Shown: positions 54,101-63,547, counted from the first letter of the stretch. The stretch: 64,000 nucleotides of DNA from Pseudoalteromonas arabiensis (GCF_001550155.1 NZ_LRUF01000008.1:186001-250000); one strand, 5' to 3'. The notes: generated by a model from the letters alone, not told the origin. Numbers and translations: made by a program.

Positions 54101-56981
54101 CTAAGTTCTCTATAAGCTCAAATCGTTCGTTAAAGCCTGATTTTAAGACAAAAGTTATATCACGGTATTTCACAAGTTCTTTTAATTCATAAAATGAATT
54201 CAAGGCCAAGAAATTCTTGTTGTTCAGCTCAGGTGCATCGATGCCTAGGGTAGAAAGAGCCGATTGGAATTTATCTGTAATACTTTCAAATTCAATAAAC
54301 CAAGCTTCAACTTTATTTATTAGCTGGCTTTGCCAAACATTTGACCATGCAGTAGCATTTATATAAGAGAAGCTAGTAAAGTCGAGTTCTTGAATATCTT
54401 CAAAGGCAATTTTAAGCTGCAAAACGATTTCATTTAGTGTGTTCAAGTCACTTTTTAAGGTTTTATCTGCACTTAAATCTAATGGCCAATTTAAGTTAAG
54501 TTTGACTTTCCCCTTAAGAAGAGCAAGCCTTGATATTGCGTCTCGAACGGATACTCCTGACTGTGATTTTTTATGTAGCTCTCTCACATAATCATTTAAC
54601 TTATCTTTTTTATCCTTAAGCTCAGAAACATGCATAGACCACGCACTAGGATTTAATCCCTCTCTTGATTGCCAAGCCTGAGCTAGCTGCTCTAAAACGA
54701 TCTTTTTGTTCGCTTTATTGCTGTGAAGTTCTAAACATAGATGGTCCAAACCTACTTTTTGCAATCGCTTGTATACTACATTCAATGCAGCCATTTTTTC
54801 AGCTACAAATAAAACCTTCCGCCCCTTACCAATATTATGAGCGATAATGTTAGCTATTGTTTCGGATTTACCTGTCCCCGGAGGTCCTTCAAGTACAAAA
54901 TCTTGCTCTTTTGCTGAAGCATCAACAGCAACTAATTGCGAACTATCACAATTAAGTGGCGTAAACACTTCAGCAGGGTCTATAGCCTCATCAACTTGAT
55001 GTTGTTCAACAAACTCAGCTGATTGAATATAAGCATCTTTTGGACTTTCTACTAAGTGCTGAACAAATCGATTTTCTTTTAAGTCATCCAACCTGTCTCT
55101 TAAATCTTTCCACATCAAATATTTTGCAAATGAAAATGAAGATAAAACTAATTCCTCAACTACCTCAAATCCCTTTTGCTCACTGACAGCCTGCCTTACC
55201 TGACTCCAAATAAATGGGACATCTATCCCACTTTCATCTTCAGGCAGCTCATCTTTAAATACATTTAAGTTGATATCGTGCTCAGATAGCAAAAACTCGA
55301 TTAAAGTAAGATTAAAGATTGCTTCCTCACCTTGTAATTGCTCAACATAAATGGGAGCTCGAGCACTTTTTCGAGTGAGGTTGACTGGAATAAGAATTAA
55401 TGGGGCTTTAAAGCTTCGGGTATCCTCTGGGTTCTCTTTCCACTTAAGGAAACCCAGTGCTAAGAAAAGTGTATTTGAACCACTTTCTTCTAAATCATTT
55501 TTTGCTTTCCGAAATAGCTCGATAGCATTTTTTTCTACCTTTTTAGGAGGCTGATTAGCTAATAAAATTTTATTATTTAACTGATTAAGAGCGTACTCTT
55601 TATGTATTTCCGAGCCGGTTTGGAAACGAAATAACTCACTGTCTCGTTCTGAATCAAAATATGGACTTTCTTGAGTTGATAAGAATTTAAACTTTGTCCC
55701 ATCCGCCAACATATCTTCCATATTAGCTATATCAGGACAATATAACTTTATACATACCGACTTATCATTGAAATTTAAAAGTTTATTTCTCTTAGTTAAA
55801 TCAAGAAGCTTTCGGCACCATGAGTCAATGCGTGTTTCAGGGCTTTCTTCGACAACACGCTCTTCAGCACGAACGGGAGGTAAAGGAGGAACTTCAGGTA
55901 AAGTAAGTTCAACAGTTTCATCTACTGATTCAGTTTCAGCTTTAGCCTCTTCTATAGTTGATAACGGTTTAATTGACTGAGCTCGTGCTTGGCCAATATC
56001 TAAAACCATTACAAACTCTTCTTCTTTATCCTCGTCAAGTAAATTTCTGGCATAATCTTTTGCTTGTTCAAATGTAACAGGGGAAGCATTTGTTACAAGC
56101 GTTGTTTCAAACAAGACTAAATCTCGGTTATCCACGCGCTTTCTTATATCCTGTGGATCATCATTACAAAGAATTGGCAACTTCTCATCAATTAACCAAG
56201 CACCAGCAAAAGCATGCCCACTAGTGATAGCCACCACAGGATTTAGACCCATAGCTTCTATACAACTTGCAAATAAGACAGAAGAATCTAAACAAGCGGC
56301 CATTTTAGATTGGCTGATATCCGCTGCTAGACGAATTCGTTGGCCTGTTTTTGCGAAGCCTTGAGGAGGGCTGACATATGCTAACTTTTCTTGAAAAATA
56401 ACATTCCAAAGCGCAGCAAGCATCAAATATGGCTTTTCTCTAGTGTTCGACTGATACCCATCTACTGAGCGTCCATGGCCACTACTTTCTAAAAGTAAAG
56501 CGACTTTTCTAACTAAAGACTCTACGTATAAACCATTTGGCTTTACAAAAGCCGCTAGTAAATCTGGCTGACGACTCTCTCCCCCCCAAAAATTGGCGGG
56601 GAGAATACTCACTTTATGCTCACTACTACACAGGAGAAGGTTTTCATCATCCAGTAGCTCAAACTTAAGCCCTAGAAGAACTTCTTCGGTGAGGCCAAAA
56701 AGTGTTTCAAAAGGAAATTTAAGTTCTTTGACTGGTAATTTAACTGACTGCCCAGAAATCACTTCATCAATAAGCCACTCTGAGGAGTCTAACCAACCTT
56801 CAATGGCATTCAATCTTAACTTTAAATTACGTAGAACTGGTTTGTCGTAAAATTCCGATACAATGATTTGGATATTACGCAAAACTGAATATGAATTTTG
56901 CTGCGCAGCTAATGAAAAAGTAGAAATCACATCAACTTCTAACTCAATATTGCCTTGGTTTTGCTTATTAACTTCTTCCAT
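51129..56981 (-). CDS. Giant DUF4011 SF1 helicase with PD-(D/E)XK-type nuclease and DUF3320
   Basis: A 1950-residue protein. The N-terminal 190 residues are beta-rich. A transglutaminase-like patch follows, with Cys near 229 (AACLDSSVLFASCIEAMG) and His near 258 (SGHAFAGAWL). DUF4011 starts near 385 (SWCRKLLDLTKRNKLLNF). The SF1 helicase core has Walker A GPPGTGKSE at about 700, VVFDEASQM at about 1332, GHYRSKHETL and LNVAITRAT at about 1565. A Vsr/DUF559-like nuclease occupies about 1640-1740 (FRVDLGILHP, AGVECDGVTYHG). A run of (Glu-Ala)12-Glu at 1742-1766 and a DUF3320-type region (about 1800-1880) finish it. Such single-gene helicase-nucleases are typical of anti-phage accessory loci. A defence role is inference. 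Confidence 0.85.
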   Translation of the reverse strand: MEEVNKQNQGNIELEVDVISTFSLAAQQNSYSVLRNIQIIVSEFYDKPVLRNLKLRLNAIEGWLDSSEWLIDEVISGQSVKLPVKELKFPFETLFGLTEEVLLGLKFELLDDENLLLCSSEHKVSILPANFWGGESRQPDLLAAFVKPNGLYVESLVRKVALLLESSGHGRSVDGYQSNTREKPYLMLAALWNVIFQEKLAYVSPPQGFAKTGQRIRLAADISQSKMAACLDSSVLFASCIEAMGLNPVVAITSGHAFAGAWLIDEKLPILCNDDPQDIRKRVDNRDLVLFETTLVTNASPVTFEQAKDYARNLLDEDKEEEFVMVLDIGQARAQSIKPLSTIEEAKAETESVDETVELTLPEVPPLPPVRAEERVVEESPETRIDSWCRKLLDLTKRNKLLNFNDKSVCIKLYCPDIANMEDMLADGTKFKFLSTQESPYFDSERDSELFRFQTGSEIHKEYALNQLNNKILLANQPPKKVEKNAIELFRKAKNDLEESGSNTLFLALGFLKWKENPEDTRSFKAPLILIPVNLTRKSARAPIYVEQLQGEEAIFNLTLIEFLLSEHDINLNVFKDELPEDESGIDVPFIWSQVRQAVSEQKGFEVVEELVLSSFSFAKYLMWKDLRDRLDDLKENRFVQHLVESPKDAYIQSAEFVEQHQVDEAIDPAEVFTPLNCDSSQLVAVDASAKEQDFVLEGPPGTGKSETIANIIAHNIGKGRKVLFVAEKMAALNVVYKRLQKVGLDHLCLELHSNKANKKIVLEQLAQAWQSREGLNPSAWSMHVSELKDKKDKLNDYVRELHKKSQSGVSVRDAISRLALLKGKVKLNLNWPLDLSADKTLKSDLNTLNEIVLQLKIAFEDIQELDFTSFSYINATAWSNVWQSQLINKVEAWFIEFESITDKFQSALSTLGIDAPELNNKNFLALNSFYELKELVKYRDITFVLKSGFNERFELIENLAIKKEKLDELISKLSSNIEVSQLLKAPISRWYSEYEAANSSWLKSLFAKWKVNKQANEFGFKKFSDLSILAELLEAKQLANDISETNGELEALGIWKGWLTTSKDLIATVEFGRKVKAKLNSALSLCNDPTEALIEIKKQFVDGRDFIENSQLEAKLDDFASSYKEFEQAHNNLLDFNVTDTSGSNLTELSQALSVIKNNQAKLKSWCEWVSAKDQANSVGLDSVEQALSQGVISSSELLEQFELAYFSWLAPLLIDDSEILREFKASTHEATIEAFRKLDEKVAEVTSDYIIALASSRVPTSEIKDAKNDRHFGVLSKEIQKKTRHIPIRSLIKELGESLLELTPCMMMSPLSVAQFLPSDFRGFDLVVFDEASQMTTWDSVGSIARGRNVIIVGDPKQMPPTNFFAAGTSDAPDEEDLESILDQALAARLPLKRLMGHYRSKHETLIAFSNSKYYENSLVTYPSSETKESAVSLHRVNGLYAKAKGRNNIKEAQAVVNEITKRLLNKQQQKLSIGVVTLNTEQQRTIEDLLDDARRNNPKIEKYFHEAETREPVFVKNLESVQGDERDIIMLSLGYGPTEPEAKTMSMNFGPLNKQGGERRLNVAITRATTEVVIFSSFDSSMIDLSRTSSTAIEHLKHYLEFAERGPISLAESTSARYGVDQFDSDFEQAVANELRNMGWKVQTQVGVSKFRVDLGILHPDKPGCYIAGVECDGVTYHGSPAARDRDRVRQIILESLGWNIVRLWSTDYFVDSETALKKLDSKLNEILATEREKDSLLEAEAEAEAEAEAEAEAEAEAEAEAEVLITAANTNYKTSSAQHETSLLSNTQQLTSNVLDASNYFKEEYKSRLTEIAQETLKERPGITLHTLALEIANLHGLTRTSKKQVDYIYELLKPWAGIKENSGFSPTVWLSPEDTCELIHWRGVNAFGYERNWKELAFEEALGLATFAKTNNSSNPVEEMCSELGLKRKHETTIKQFEQWLSLVE
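51687..51758. repeat. Hexanucleotide microsatellite (TGCTTC)12 inside the helicase gene
   Basis: Twelve uninterrupted copies of TGCTTC encode the alternating Glu-Ala run between the nuclease and DUF3320 regions. The unit is two codons long, so slippage would change linker length without shifting the frame. Confidence 0.95.
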
Positions 56982-57450
56982 GAGAGATGGTAATCCTTTG
57001 TTCTTGCTTAAGTAGCAATAGTAGTTATAACCAATGTAACTAGAACATTATGATTGGTCAAGAAACGGGCGGCACACATTTAATCTATATCAAAAAGTTT
57101 CTGGTTAACCTACAGAGCTGAGTGGCTTAAAATTGTTTTGCAAAGAAGTGGCCAATAGAACGCCCCTTCCAGAAAAAGGTATAACCTGAATATACGTGGT
57201 TTCTGCCTCAAAACTATTCAAAATATGCGCTCGCTATTAAGGTCTACTTAATAGCTGAAACAGATGATTGTTCTAGATCATTTCGAGACAGAAACACTTT
57301 GAGTCTTATAGTTGTATAAGGTGAACTTCGCATAAAACTTTGATAGGTTAACGACTTAATAATGGGCGCACATATACTTGATTACAATTAGCGACGAAGG
57401 GGCTCAAGCCAAGCGTTTGTGTCATTTAGTAATTTTCAGTTTTCAACGGA
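56982..57450. other. Gene-free stretch upstream of the helicase gene
   Basis: About 470 bases without a supported open frame. It must contain the helicase promoter. A TTGTTCTAGATCAT segment near 57269 resembles half an FNR site, but no -10 element and gene start fit it. I see no other motif. Confidence 0.3.
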
Positions 57451-57819
57451 TTAAGACTGACAATTGACTACTGCATCAAACTCATCCTGAACATATGATC
57501 TTAAACTTTCTCTTGTCCAAGTCTTAGTTTTTGAGCCTTGCTCAGTTTTATCAATATCAGCCATAAAATATAAGCCTGCTGTTGGAGTATGCATGGCTAC
57601 TCTAACACCATCACCTAACTTTCTAGAAGTAATGATGGCATTACCAAATAGATTAGAATAGTTTTCCCACTTTTCTGCTATGCACTTTGCAACTACCGTA
57701 GGTTCATTGAAAGAAGAGTTAACCGTATCTGGTACAGTTTTGGATAGTTCGTCAGGGGTAGGCATACTAGAGCAACCTGTTAATAATAAGGTTAAAATTA
57801 GTATTTTTTTTACTTCCAT
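57451..57819 (-). CDS. Small hypothetical lipoprotein
   Basis: A 122-residue exported protein with a short lipoprotein signal (VKKILILTLLLTGCSS, lipobox LTGC at residues 13-16). The mature part contains VAKCIAEKWENYSN and VRVAMHTPTAGLYFMADI, and a Cys near the C-terminus (VVNCQS) that could pair with the one in KCIAEKW. I do not recognise a family. It stands alone in the accessory stretch. Confidence 0.6.
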   Translation of the reverse strand: MEVKKILILTLLLTGCSSMPTPDELSKTVPDTVNSSFNEPTVVAKCIAEKWENYSNLFGNAIITSRKLGDGVRVAMHTPTAGLYFMADIDKTEQGSKTKTWTRESLRSYVQDEFDAVVNCQS

Positions 57820-57956
57820 TTAAAATAATTCCTTAAGGTAAATACGTTGGATATATGATGAAAACTAACGCTTATCTAACTGGCACGAAAAATAGGCTAA
57901 ATTTAGCAACCTATGAGTGCAAGTCTGCCGTGTTGAATCCTTTGGTTTGGGTCTTG

Positions 57957-58451
57957 TTATGTGCTGGACAACTCTTCAACTAAGTTTATAAAAACTAAAT
58001 CGTCGTCTGTGAATGATGTAAATTTCCCTGCGTTTTTAGAAAAACAACCCTGACTAACATGCTCCAGCGAGTAGGTTATTAGTTTTAACAAACAATCGTG
58101 AGCAGTTTCGCAGTTTAAGTGAAACATTCCCATAAGATCCATAGTAAACCCAAGGGAAACTATGCCACCAACTTTATAATAAGCTTCTAGAGTAATATCA
58201 GCGAGTTCATCTATCTCTTTTACTGAAATTACAGGTTCATCGATATTTCCACACCAACGAACTTCACAATAATAGCCATTAACAGGGTTGCTCTTTATGT
58301 TTTCGAAAGTTTCATCCACAAACTCTTTAGTTGGCTCTTTACCAAAATGGCAAGCAAGTGCTCCTACTAGAAAAGGAATAGTCACACCGTACTCACCTTT
58401 CCCCATGTCTTTCCATTGCTTAATAATATGAAACCAGAAAGGTTTATTCAT
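57957..58451 (-). CDS. Hypothetical protein
   Basis: A 164-residue protein of unknown family. The start at 58451 (MNKPFWFHI) is chosen because an AGGAAG ribosome-binding site lies about 4 bases upstream; the longer open frame would add 27 residues including a hydrophobic stretch. It has PFLVGALACHFGKEP, YCEVRWCGNIDEP and LEHVSQGCFSK, with several Cys and acidic helices. The stop codon overlaps an ATAACAAG sequence and is followed by nested inverted repeats around GCTAAATTTAGC (57896-57907). This is vaguely like a cassette end, but the arms do not pair as an attC should. Confidence 0.5.
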   Translation of the reverse strand: MNKPFWFHIIKQWKDMGKGEYGVTIPFLVGALACHFGKEPTKEFVDETFENIKSNPVNGYYCEVRWCGNIDEPVISVKEIDELADITLEAYYKVGGIVSLGFTMDLMGMFHLNCETAHDCLLKLITYSLEHVSQGCFSKNAGKFTSFTDDDLVFINLVEELSST

Positions 58452-58795
58452 TCTACTTCCTAAATAATTTGTACAATAAGCTATGATAACCACGATGGCA
58501 CATAAGAACTTTATAGTGCGTGTGTTGAGCACCTTTCTGCCGATGCCACAATCATGTATTTGGTAAATATACTTTTAACAAATAACGTAATACATTTCCA
58601 AATATAAATATTCTATTGTTACAAAAGATACCTTCTATTCCAACCTTGTCAGAAACCATTCCAGTTTTGGAACAGAAAGTACAAAGTTGAACAGACACTA
58701 AAATAAATAATACGCTTTATGACAATAGTCATAATTTTGTCATTTAACTGATCAATAATTGACGCTAATTTAATCACCCACGTAATGAAGAAGTA

Positions 58796-59275
58796 ATGGA
58801 CAGTGCCTTGGTGCAACTTTCGTTTGCACTCCCCTCTAGTGACGATCCTATGTGTGCTGCACTTGCACATACTGTAGAATATGAACAATTGCATTTTATT
58901 GCCGATGAGCAAAACCGTGTCGTTTTTTGCTGCGTGCTACCAGATGATGCTCATCAGGGCGATGTAATCTCTATCAGTGCAACACGCCCTGATGCGCGAG
59001 AGTCTGCCTATTTTACTGCCCATACACTTACACAAAACGATTTAGAGCAGCACGTTATTATGCTCACACTAAATAATGTGGCGCATAACGGCGAGTTTGT
59101 ATTGCAACTCATGCTACATGGCAAGCATGCCACTTTAAAAGACAGTGCGCAGTTTGATGTGAGCCTTGCTGCTAGCAGCTGTACAGCTGAAAACTTAACT
59201 AAGCAGCAAGATAAAGCGCAAAGCTTACGCCATTACATTAGTAGTATTGGCGCTAGCTTCTTGGCTTTTTTTTAG
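58796..59275 (+). CDS. Hypothetical protein convergent with anmK
   Basis: A 159-residue protein I do not recognise. It has an acidic, beta-rich middle (HFIADEQNRVVFCCVLPDDAHQG, GEFVLQLMLHGKHATL) and a C-terminal amphipathic then hydrophobic tail (YISSIGASFLAFF). There is no clear signal peptide. A GAAGAAG site precedes the ATG. It ends 3 bases before the convergent anmK stop. Confidence 0.55.
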   Translation: MDSALVQLSFALPSSDDPMCAALAHTVEYEQLHFIADEQNRVVFCCVLPDDAHQGDVISISATRPDARESAYFTAHTLTQNDLEQHVIMLTLNNVAHNGEFVLQLMLHGKHATLKDSAQFDVSLAASSCTAENLTKQQDKAQSLRHYISSIGASFLAFF

Positions 59276-59278
59276 GGC

Positions 59279-60484
59279 CTAATCAGCAAAGCTAATTTTC
59301 CCCATGGTAATATCGGGGATCCCTTGCTCGGTATTACCAAATCGCTGTTGCCCACCCGACAAACATTCATTTGCTAAAATAGCAAATAACACCGCCTCTT
59401 TGGCATCAGGGTTTATACCTAATTCATCTGTGTTTTTGATAGCTGAAAGTTGTGGGCAGTTGTCTAAAATAACTTTCATTAATAATGGGTTATGCACCCC
59501 ACCACCACTTGCATACACTGCAACTCGACTAAGGCCGTCACTACATTGAGTTATTGCTTTGGCAATCATTAACCCAGAAAAATGCACCAGTGTTGCCATA
59601 ACATCAAAGTGAGACAAGTGCTCGGTGTTGCTACGTGCTTGGGCCGCTGCTAAATAGCCTAAATTAAACACTTCGGGGCCTGTGGTTTTTGGAAAAGCAA
59701 GGCCGAAGAATGCATTATCACAGAGCGCATTTAATAAAGATTCACTCACCTTTCCTTGGCTTGCGATTGCCGCATCTTTATCATAATGCAGCGGCGCAAA
59801 ATGGCGCTGAATATATGCATCCATAATAGTATTGCCAGGGCCTATATCTGAGCTAAAAACAGCACGCGCATCGGCTGATTTAGGTAAGTAGGTCAAGTTT
59901 GCAATACCGCCCATATTAAGCAATATGCGGTTTTCGCTGGTGCTTGTGAAATACAAATAGTCACCATACACCGCAAGGGGGGCACCTTCACCTCCTGCTG
60001 CAATGTGTTTTTGTCTAAAATCACCAATAGTGGTGATTCCTGCAGCAACAGCAAGGTGATCACTATCGCCAATTTGTAATGTTGCATTGCCATATTCTGG
60101 GCGCTTATGCTGACTTTTTGGGCAGTGGTAAATCGTTTGTCCATGGCTTGCTATGACATCGACAAGCTCTTTCGCTACATTCCACTTGGCTAGGGTTTTT
60201 GCAACCATGTCACCATGTAATTGACCAATCCATGGGTTTAGTAGAGTCACCTCTTCAAGATCACACTCTCGCTTTGCAAACACCCGTTTAACTCGTGACT
60301 TATAATCATCGTCGTAGTCAACTGTGGCGAATTTTATAACGTCAACATGGGTATTCATACCCTGTCCTGATACCTCACATAACGCGATATCAAGGCCGTC
60401 TAGTGAGGTTCCACTCATCAGACCAACAATTAATTTTTTTTCTTTTTTGGCGCTTAAGTACAGTTTTTCAATATGTTGATGCAT
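59279..60484 (-). CDS. anmK: Anhydro-N-acetylmuramic acid kinase
   Basis: A 401-residue cytoplasmic kinase of cell-wall recycling. It opens and phosphorylates 1,6-anhydro-MurNAc to MurNAc-6-phosphate. It has the diagnostic GLMSGTSLDGLDIALCEV at residues 21-38, then SHGQTIYHCP, GDFRQKHIAAGGEGAPL, MGGIANLTYLP, SDIGPGNTIMDAY and ASGGGVHNP. Length is normal, slightly longer than E. coli AnmK. It is divergent from a TonB-dependent receptor with about 260 bases between, which may be chance. Confidence 0.95.
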   Translation of the reverse strand: MHQHIEKLYLSAKKEKKLIVGLMSGTSLDGLDIALCEVSGQGMNTHVDVIKFATVDYDDDYKSRVKRVFAKRECDLEEVTLLNPWIGQLHGDMVAKTLAKWNVAKELVDVIASHGQTIYHCPKSQHKRPEYGNATLQIGDSDHLAVAAGITTIGDFRQKHIAAGGEGAPLAVYGDYLYFTSTSENRILLNMGGIANLTYLPKSADARAVFSSDIGPGNTIMDAYIQRHFAPLHYDKDAAIASQGKVSESLLNALCDNAFFGLAFPKTTGPEVFNLGYLAAAQARSNTEHLSHFDVMATLVHFSGLMIAKAITQCSDGLSRVAVYASGGGVHNPLLMKVILDNCPQLSAIKNTDELGINPDAKEAVLFAILANECLSGGQQRFGNTEQGIPDITMGKISFAD

Positions 60485-60744
60485 AAATAAATCACTTAAA
60501 ATCAGCTTTTTATATGAAAATAAACAAGCTTGGATGTTGGAATAGTTTATATTTTAAAATAATAGATTCAAAGAATAATTATTGCAAAGATTTTTAAATT
60601 GCTTTAAAACTGTACGAGTGAACTCCCCAAAAGGAGAACACGGAACGCATCATAACAAAAAGTATGACTCATTAAATTAACTAAATGGTCTAGGTAATAA
60701 GCCAACCAGCGTTGATTTAAATGATAAAACGCTAGGGAATCAAC

Positions 60745-63480
60745 ATGAAAGCAAAGACAACATCCACAACGCGCTCGCTTTTACTGCTCTCGCCACTTGC
60801 GATCGCAGTAAGTTCAATTATCGGCGTAGCCCATGCTGAAGAAGCAGAACAAGTAAAAAAGCCAGAAGTAATCACTGTAACAGGGTCGCGTATCCAACGT
60901 GCAGAGCTTGCCTCTAGCAGCCCTGTCGTCAGTGTTGACGAAGCGCAAATCCATCTCGACCGCGCAGTAAACGTAGAAGATATCACAGCAAAGCTGCCGC
61001 AAGCTGCGGCGGGTGCAAACAGCACGGGTGCAACAGTTGGTGACTCATTTGGCTCATCAACTATTGATTTACGCGGCCTAGGTCAAAACCGAACATTGGT
61101 ACTTATTGACGGTACTCGCGCCGTACCATTTAGTTTTCGTAACTCGGTTGACGTAAATACCATTCCTGCCGGATTAATTAAACGCGTTGATGTATTAACT
61201 GGCGGAGCTGCGGCCGTTTACGGTGCCGATGCAGTGGCTGGTGTTGTCAACTTCGTTTTAGATGATGATTTTACTGGTGCGGAGTTTTCAACCAGCTATG
61301 AAAGTGCTGATGGCGGTAACGAAAAACTAAATTTCGAGGCGATTTTTGGTGGCGATATTGCTGATGGCCGTGGCCACATTACCGGTTATTTAGGTTACAC
61401 AGAGCGTAAGGAGTTATTAGCGGGTGAACGTGATTATGCACTTGAAAACTCGACACCTTTAATTAATAGCGGTGGTTACTACACTGACGTAGCTTCTGGC
61501 AATAGCCTTGCAATTACCGATACAGGTGCTGTAACAAATGAACGCCAAACCTCTGATTTTACTCCTCACCGCTACTTAACACAGCCAATGGATCGTTTCT
61601 CTGCTGGGTTACTATTTGATGTTGACGTAAGCGACAGTGCAATCGCTTATGGTCGAGCTATGTACTCAAAAGTAACCGTTAATGGTGCGGGAGCGAGTGG
61701 TCAAACACCTATTTTTGTTAATGAGCAAGTGACTCTTTCACAAGACAATGCTTATATCCCTGATGAGCTACGTGACCAACTAACATTTGACAGTGAAGGC
61801 AATGCCCTTGTTAATGTTGAACGTAATTTAGGTTTGGGTGTTCAACACACCAAAGCAGTGCGTGACTCAATGCAATTTCAATTGGGTTTAAAAGGCGATA
61901 TTACCGACTACTTACGCTACGATGTTTACGGTCAATACGGTAAAACCGATGAAGTGGCGACTATTTACAATAACGCTTATCGTAATGATAATAATGGCAA
62001 CAGCCGCTTTGCTGCATTGGCAAACTCCGTGGATATTTTTGATCCGAACCATGATTTTAGTGACTTTAGCGATCCCTTGCTTTATACCACCCGCGACCGT
62101 ACACAAAGTGTGATATCAGCAACCTTATCGGGTGATTCTGGGTTCCTATTTGAGTTACCAGCCGGTGCTATTGATTTTGCAATTGGTTATGAATACCGTA
62201 AAGAAACTGGTAAACAAACACCAGGCGATGCTTTTAGAAACGGCACCAGCTTTGCTTCAATCAGCGCGTTCGATATGGATGCAAGCTTTAGTTCTGAAGA
62301 GTTCTATGCCGAAATTTTAGTGCCAATTTTAGTTGACCAACCTTTTGCTGAAGAGCTTAGCTTTGAAGGTGCGTACCGTATTTCTGATTATTCAAACACA
62401 GAAGCAGAAGACACCTACAAACTAGGTATCAACTGGGCAATTAATAGTGATATTCGTATTCGCGCAAACCGCTTAACAGCATTTAGAGCACCTAACTTAG
62501 GTGAATTTGCCAGCCCAATCACAGCACTTTCATTATCGTTATTCGATCAAAACAGTGACCAATTTGTACCTCGTCTCGCTGGGCGCTATAACGGCGATCC
62601 TTGCTTATTAGGCACAGGTGATGCAACACAATGTGCTGCCTTTGGCGCACCTGCTGTTGGTACACAGTTCGATTCAAGCACCGCTGAGTATACCTACGGT
62701 GGCAACCCGAATATCAAACCAGAACAAGCAGAGTCAGATACACTCGGCGTTGTATACACGCCAAGTTATATAGACGGTTTTGATTTGTCCGTTGATTATT
62801 ACAGTATCCGTGTCACCGATGCTGTAAGCCAAATTCAACCTGGCGCAGCACTACAAAGCTGTTATATTGACGATCCGAATCCGAACAATCCATTGTGTGG
62901 TGCGGTACTTCGCGATCCGAATACAGGCTTTATTAGTACAGCGATCGTGAACGACTTTAACCTAGCCGCGATTGAACAAGAAGGTATCGACGTTGCGGCC
63001 AACTACGTGATTGATGCGCCAGAGCAAATGGGTGGTCGTTTCAGGTTCTCGTATCAAGGTAACTTTGTTACAAAACAAACTCGCCAAAACAACAGTACAG
63101 TGCCAGAAATTGACTGTAAAGGCACTTACGGCAGCGCATGTTCTGGTGACTTTGCGAGTATTTTGCAAGCAGATTACAAACACCGTGCAAGCATTGATTG
63201 GCAGTTAGACGATATGAACTTCCAACTTGGCTGGCGCAGAATCGGCGAAGTTGAGTACGCTGTTGACCGCTCAGAAACCATTTCAGCGCAGAACTACTTA
63301 GATTTTGCTGCGGCTTGGCAAGTTAATGAGGAACTTGCGGTTAACTTTGGTGTCGATAACTTATTAGACCGTGAACCGCCAACACCTGAGGTAGGCGCAA
63401 ACCACTTTAACACCGTGAGTGATTATAGTGTGATTGGCCGCTCGGTGGGTGTATCACTGAGATATGCTCCAAGCTTCTAA
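60745..63480 (+). CDS. TonB-dependent outer-membrane receptor
   Basis: A 911-residue receptor. The signal peptide ends at AHA (about residue 31), followed by EVITVTGSRI, a TonB-box-type segment, and the plug (DLRGLGQNRTLVLIDGTR, VDVLTGGAAAVYGADAVAGVVNFVL, about 60-190). The barrel has NLGEFASP and NPNIKPEQAESDTLGVVY, and ends in Phe (YAPSF). It belongs to the VTGSRI-type receptors abundant in Alteromonadales and Xanthomonadales that import peptides or oligosaccharides. The substrate is unknown. Its own terminator follows. Confidence 0.9.
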   Translation: MKAKTTSTTRSLLLLSPLAIAVSSIIGVAHAEEAEQVKKPEVITVTGSRIQRAELASSSPVVSVDEAQIHLDRAVNVEDITAKLPQAAAGANSTGATVGDSFGSSTIDLRGLGQNRTLVLIDGTRAVPFSFRNSVDVNTIPAGLIKRVDVLTGGAAAVYGADAVAGVVNFVLDDDFTGAEFSTSYESADGGNEKLNFEAIFGGDIADGRGHITGYLGYTERKELLAGERDYALENSTPLINSGGYYTDVASGNSLAITDTGAVTNERQTSDFTPHRYLTQPMDRFSAGLLFDVDVSDSAIAYGRAMYSKVTVNGAGASGQTPIFVNEQVTLSQDNAYIPDELRDQLTFDSEGNALVNVERNLGLGVQHTKAVRDSMQFQLGLKGDITDYLRYDVYGQYGKTDEVATIYNNAYRNDNNGNSRFAALANSVDIFDPNHDFSDFSDPLLYTTRDRTQSVISATLSGDSGFLFELPAGAIDFAIGYEYRKETGKQTPGDAFRNGTSFASISAFDMDASFSSEEFYAEILVPILVDQPFAEELSFEGAYRISDYSNTEAEDTYKLGINWAINSDIRIRANRLTAFRAPNLGEFASPITALSLSLFDQNSDQFVPRLAGRYNGDPCLLGTGDATQCAAFGAPAVGTQFDSSTAEYTYGGNPNIKPEQAESDTLGVVYTPSYIDGFDLSVDYYSIRVTDAVSQIQPGAALQSCYIDDPNPNNPLCGAVLRDPNTGFISTAIVNDFNLAAIEQEGIDVAANYVIDAPEQMGGRFRFSYQGNFVTKQTRQNNSTVPEIDCKGTYGSACSGDFASILQADYKHRASIDWQLDDMNFQLGWRRIGEVEYAVDRSETISAQNYLDFAAAWQVNEELAVNFGVDNLLDREPPTPEVGANHFNTVSDYSVIGRSVGVSLRYAPSF

Positions 63481-63519
63481 TTAATCCTACTGTTTTAGCT
63501 ACACAGGATTGATCCCCAC

Positions 63520-63547
63520 AAGCGCCCCCTGCCCGGTGCGCTTTTTT
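63520..63547 (+). terminator. Terminator after the second receptor gene
   Basis: AAGCGCC (63520-63526) pairs with GGTGCGCTT (63535-63543, one bulged base) and is followed by a six-T run. It lies 40 bases after the stop. Confidence 0.7.

Noticed and set aside
57267-57283. FNR-like half site TTGTTCTAGATCAT
   Set aside because: One arm mismatched and no -10 element or gene start at a suitable distance.
57860-57960. attC-like end after the hypothetical gene at 57957-58451 (ATAACAAG at the stop, nested repeats, CGTTAG at the far end)
   Set aside because: The outer arms next to the two core boxes do not pair, unlike the site at 19624. Only an inner palindrome is convincing.
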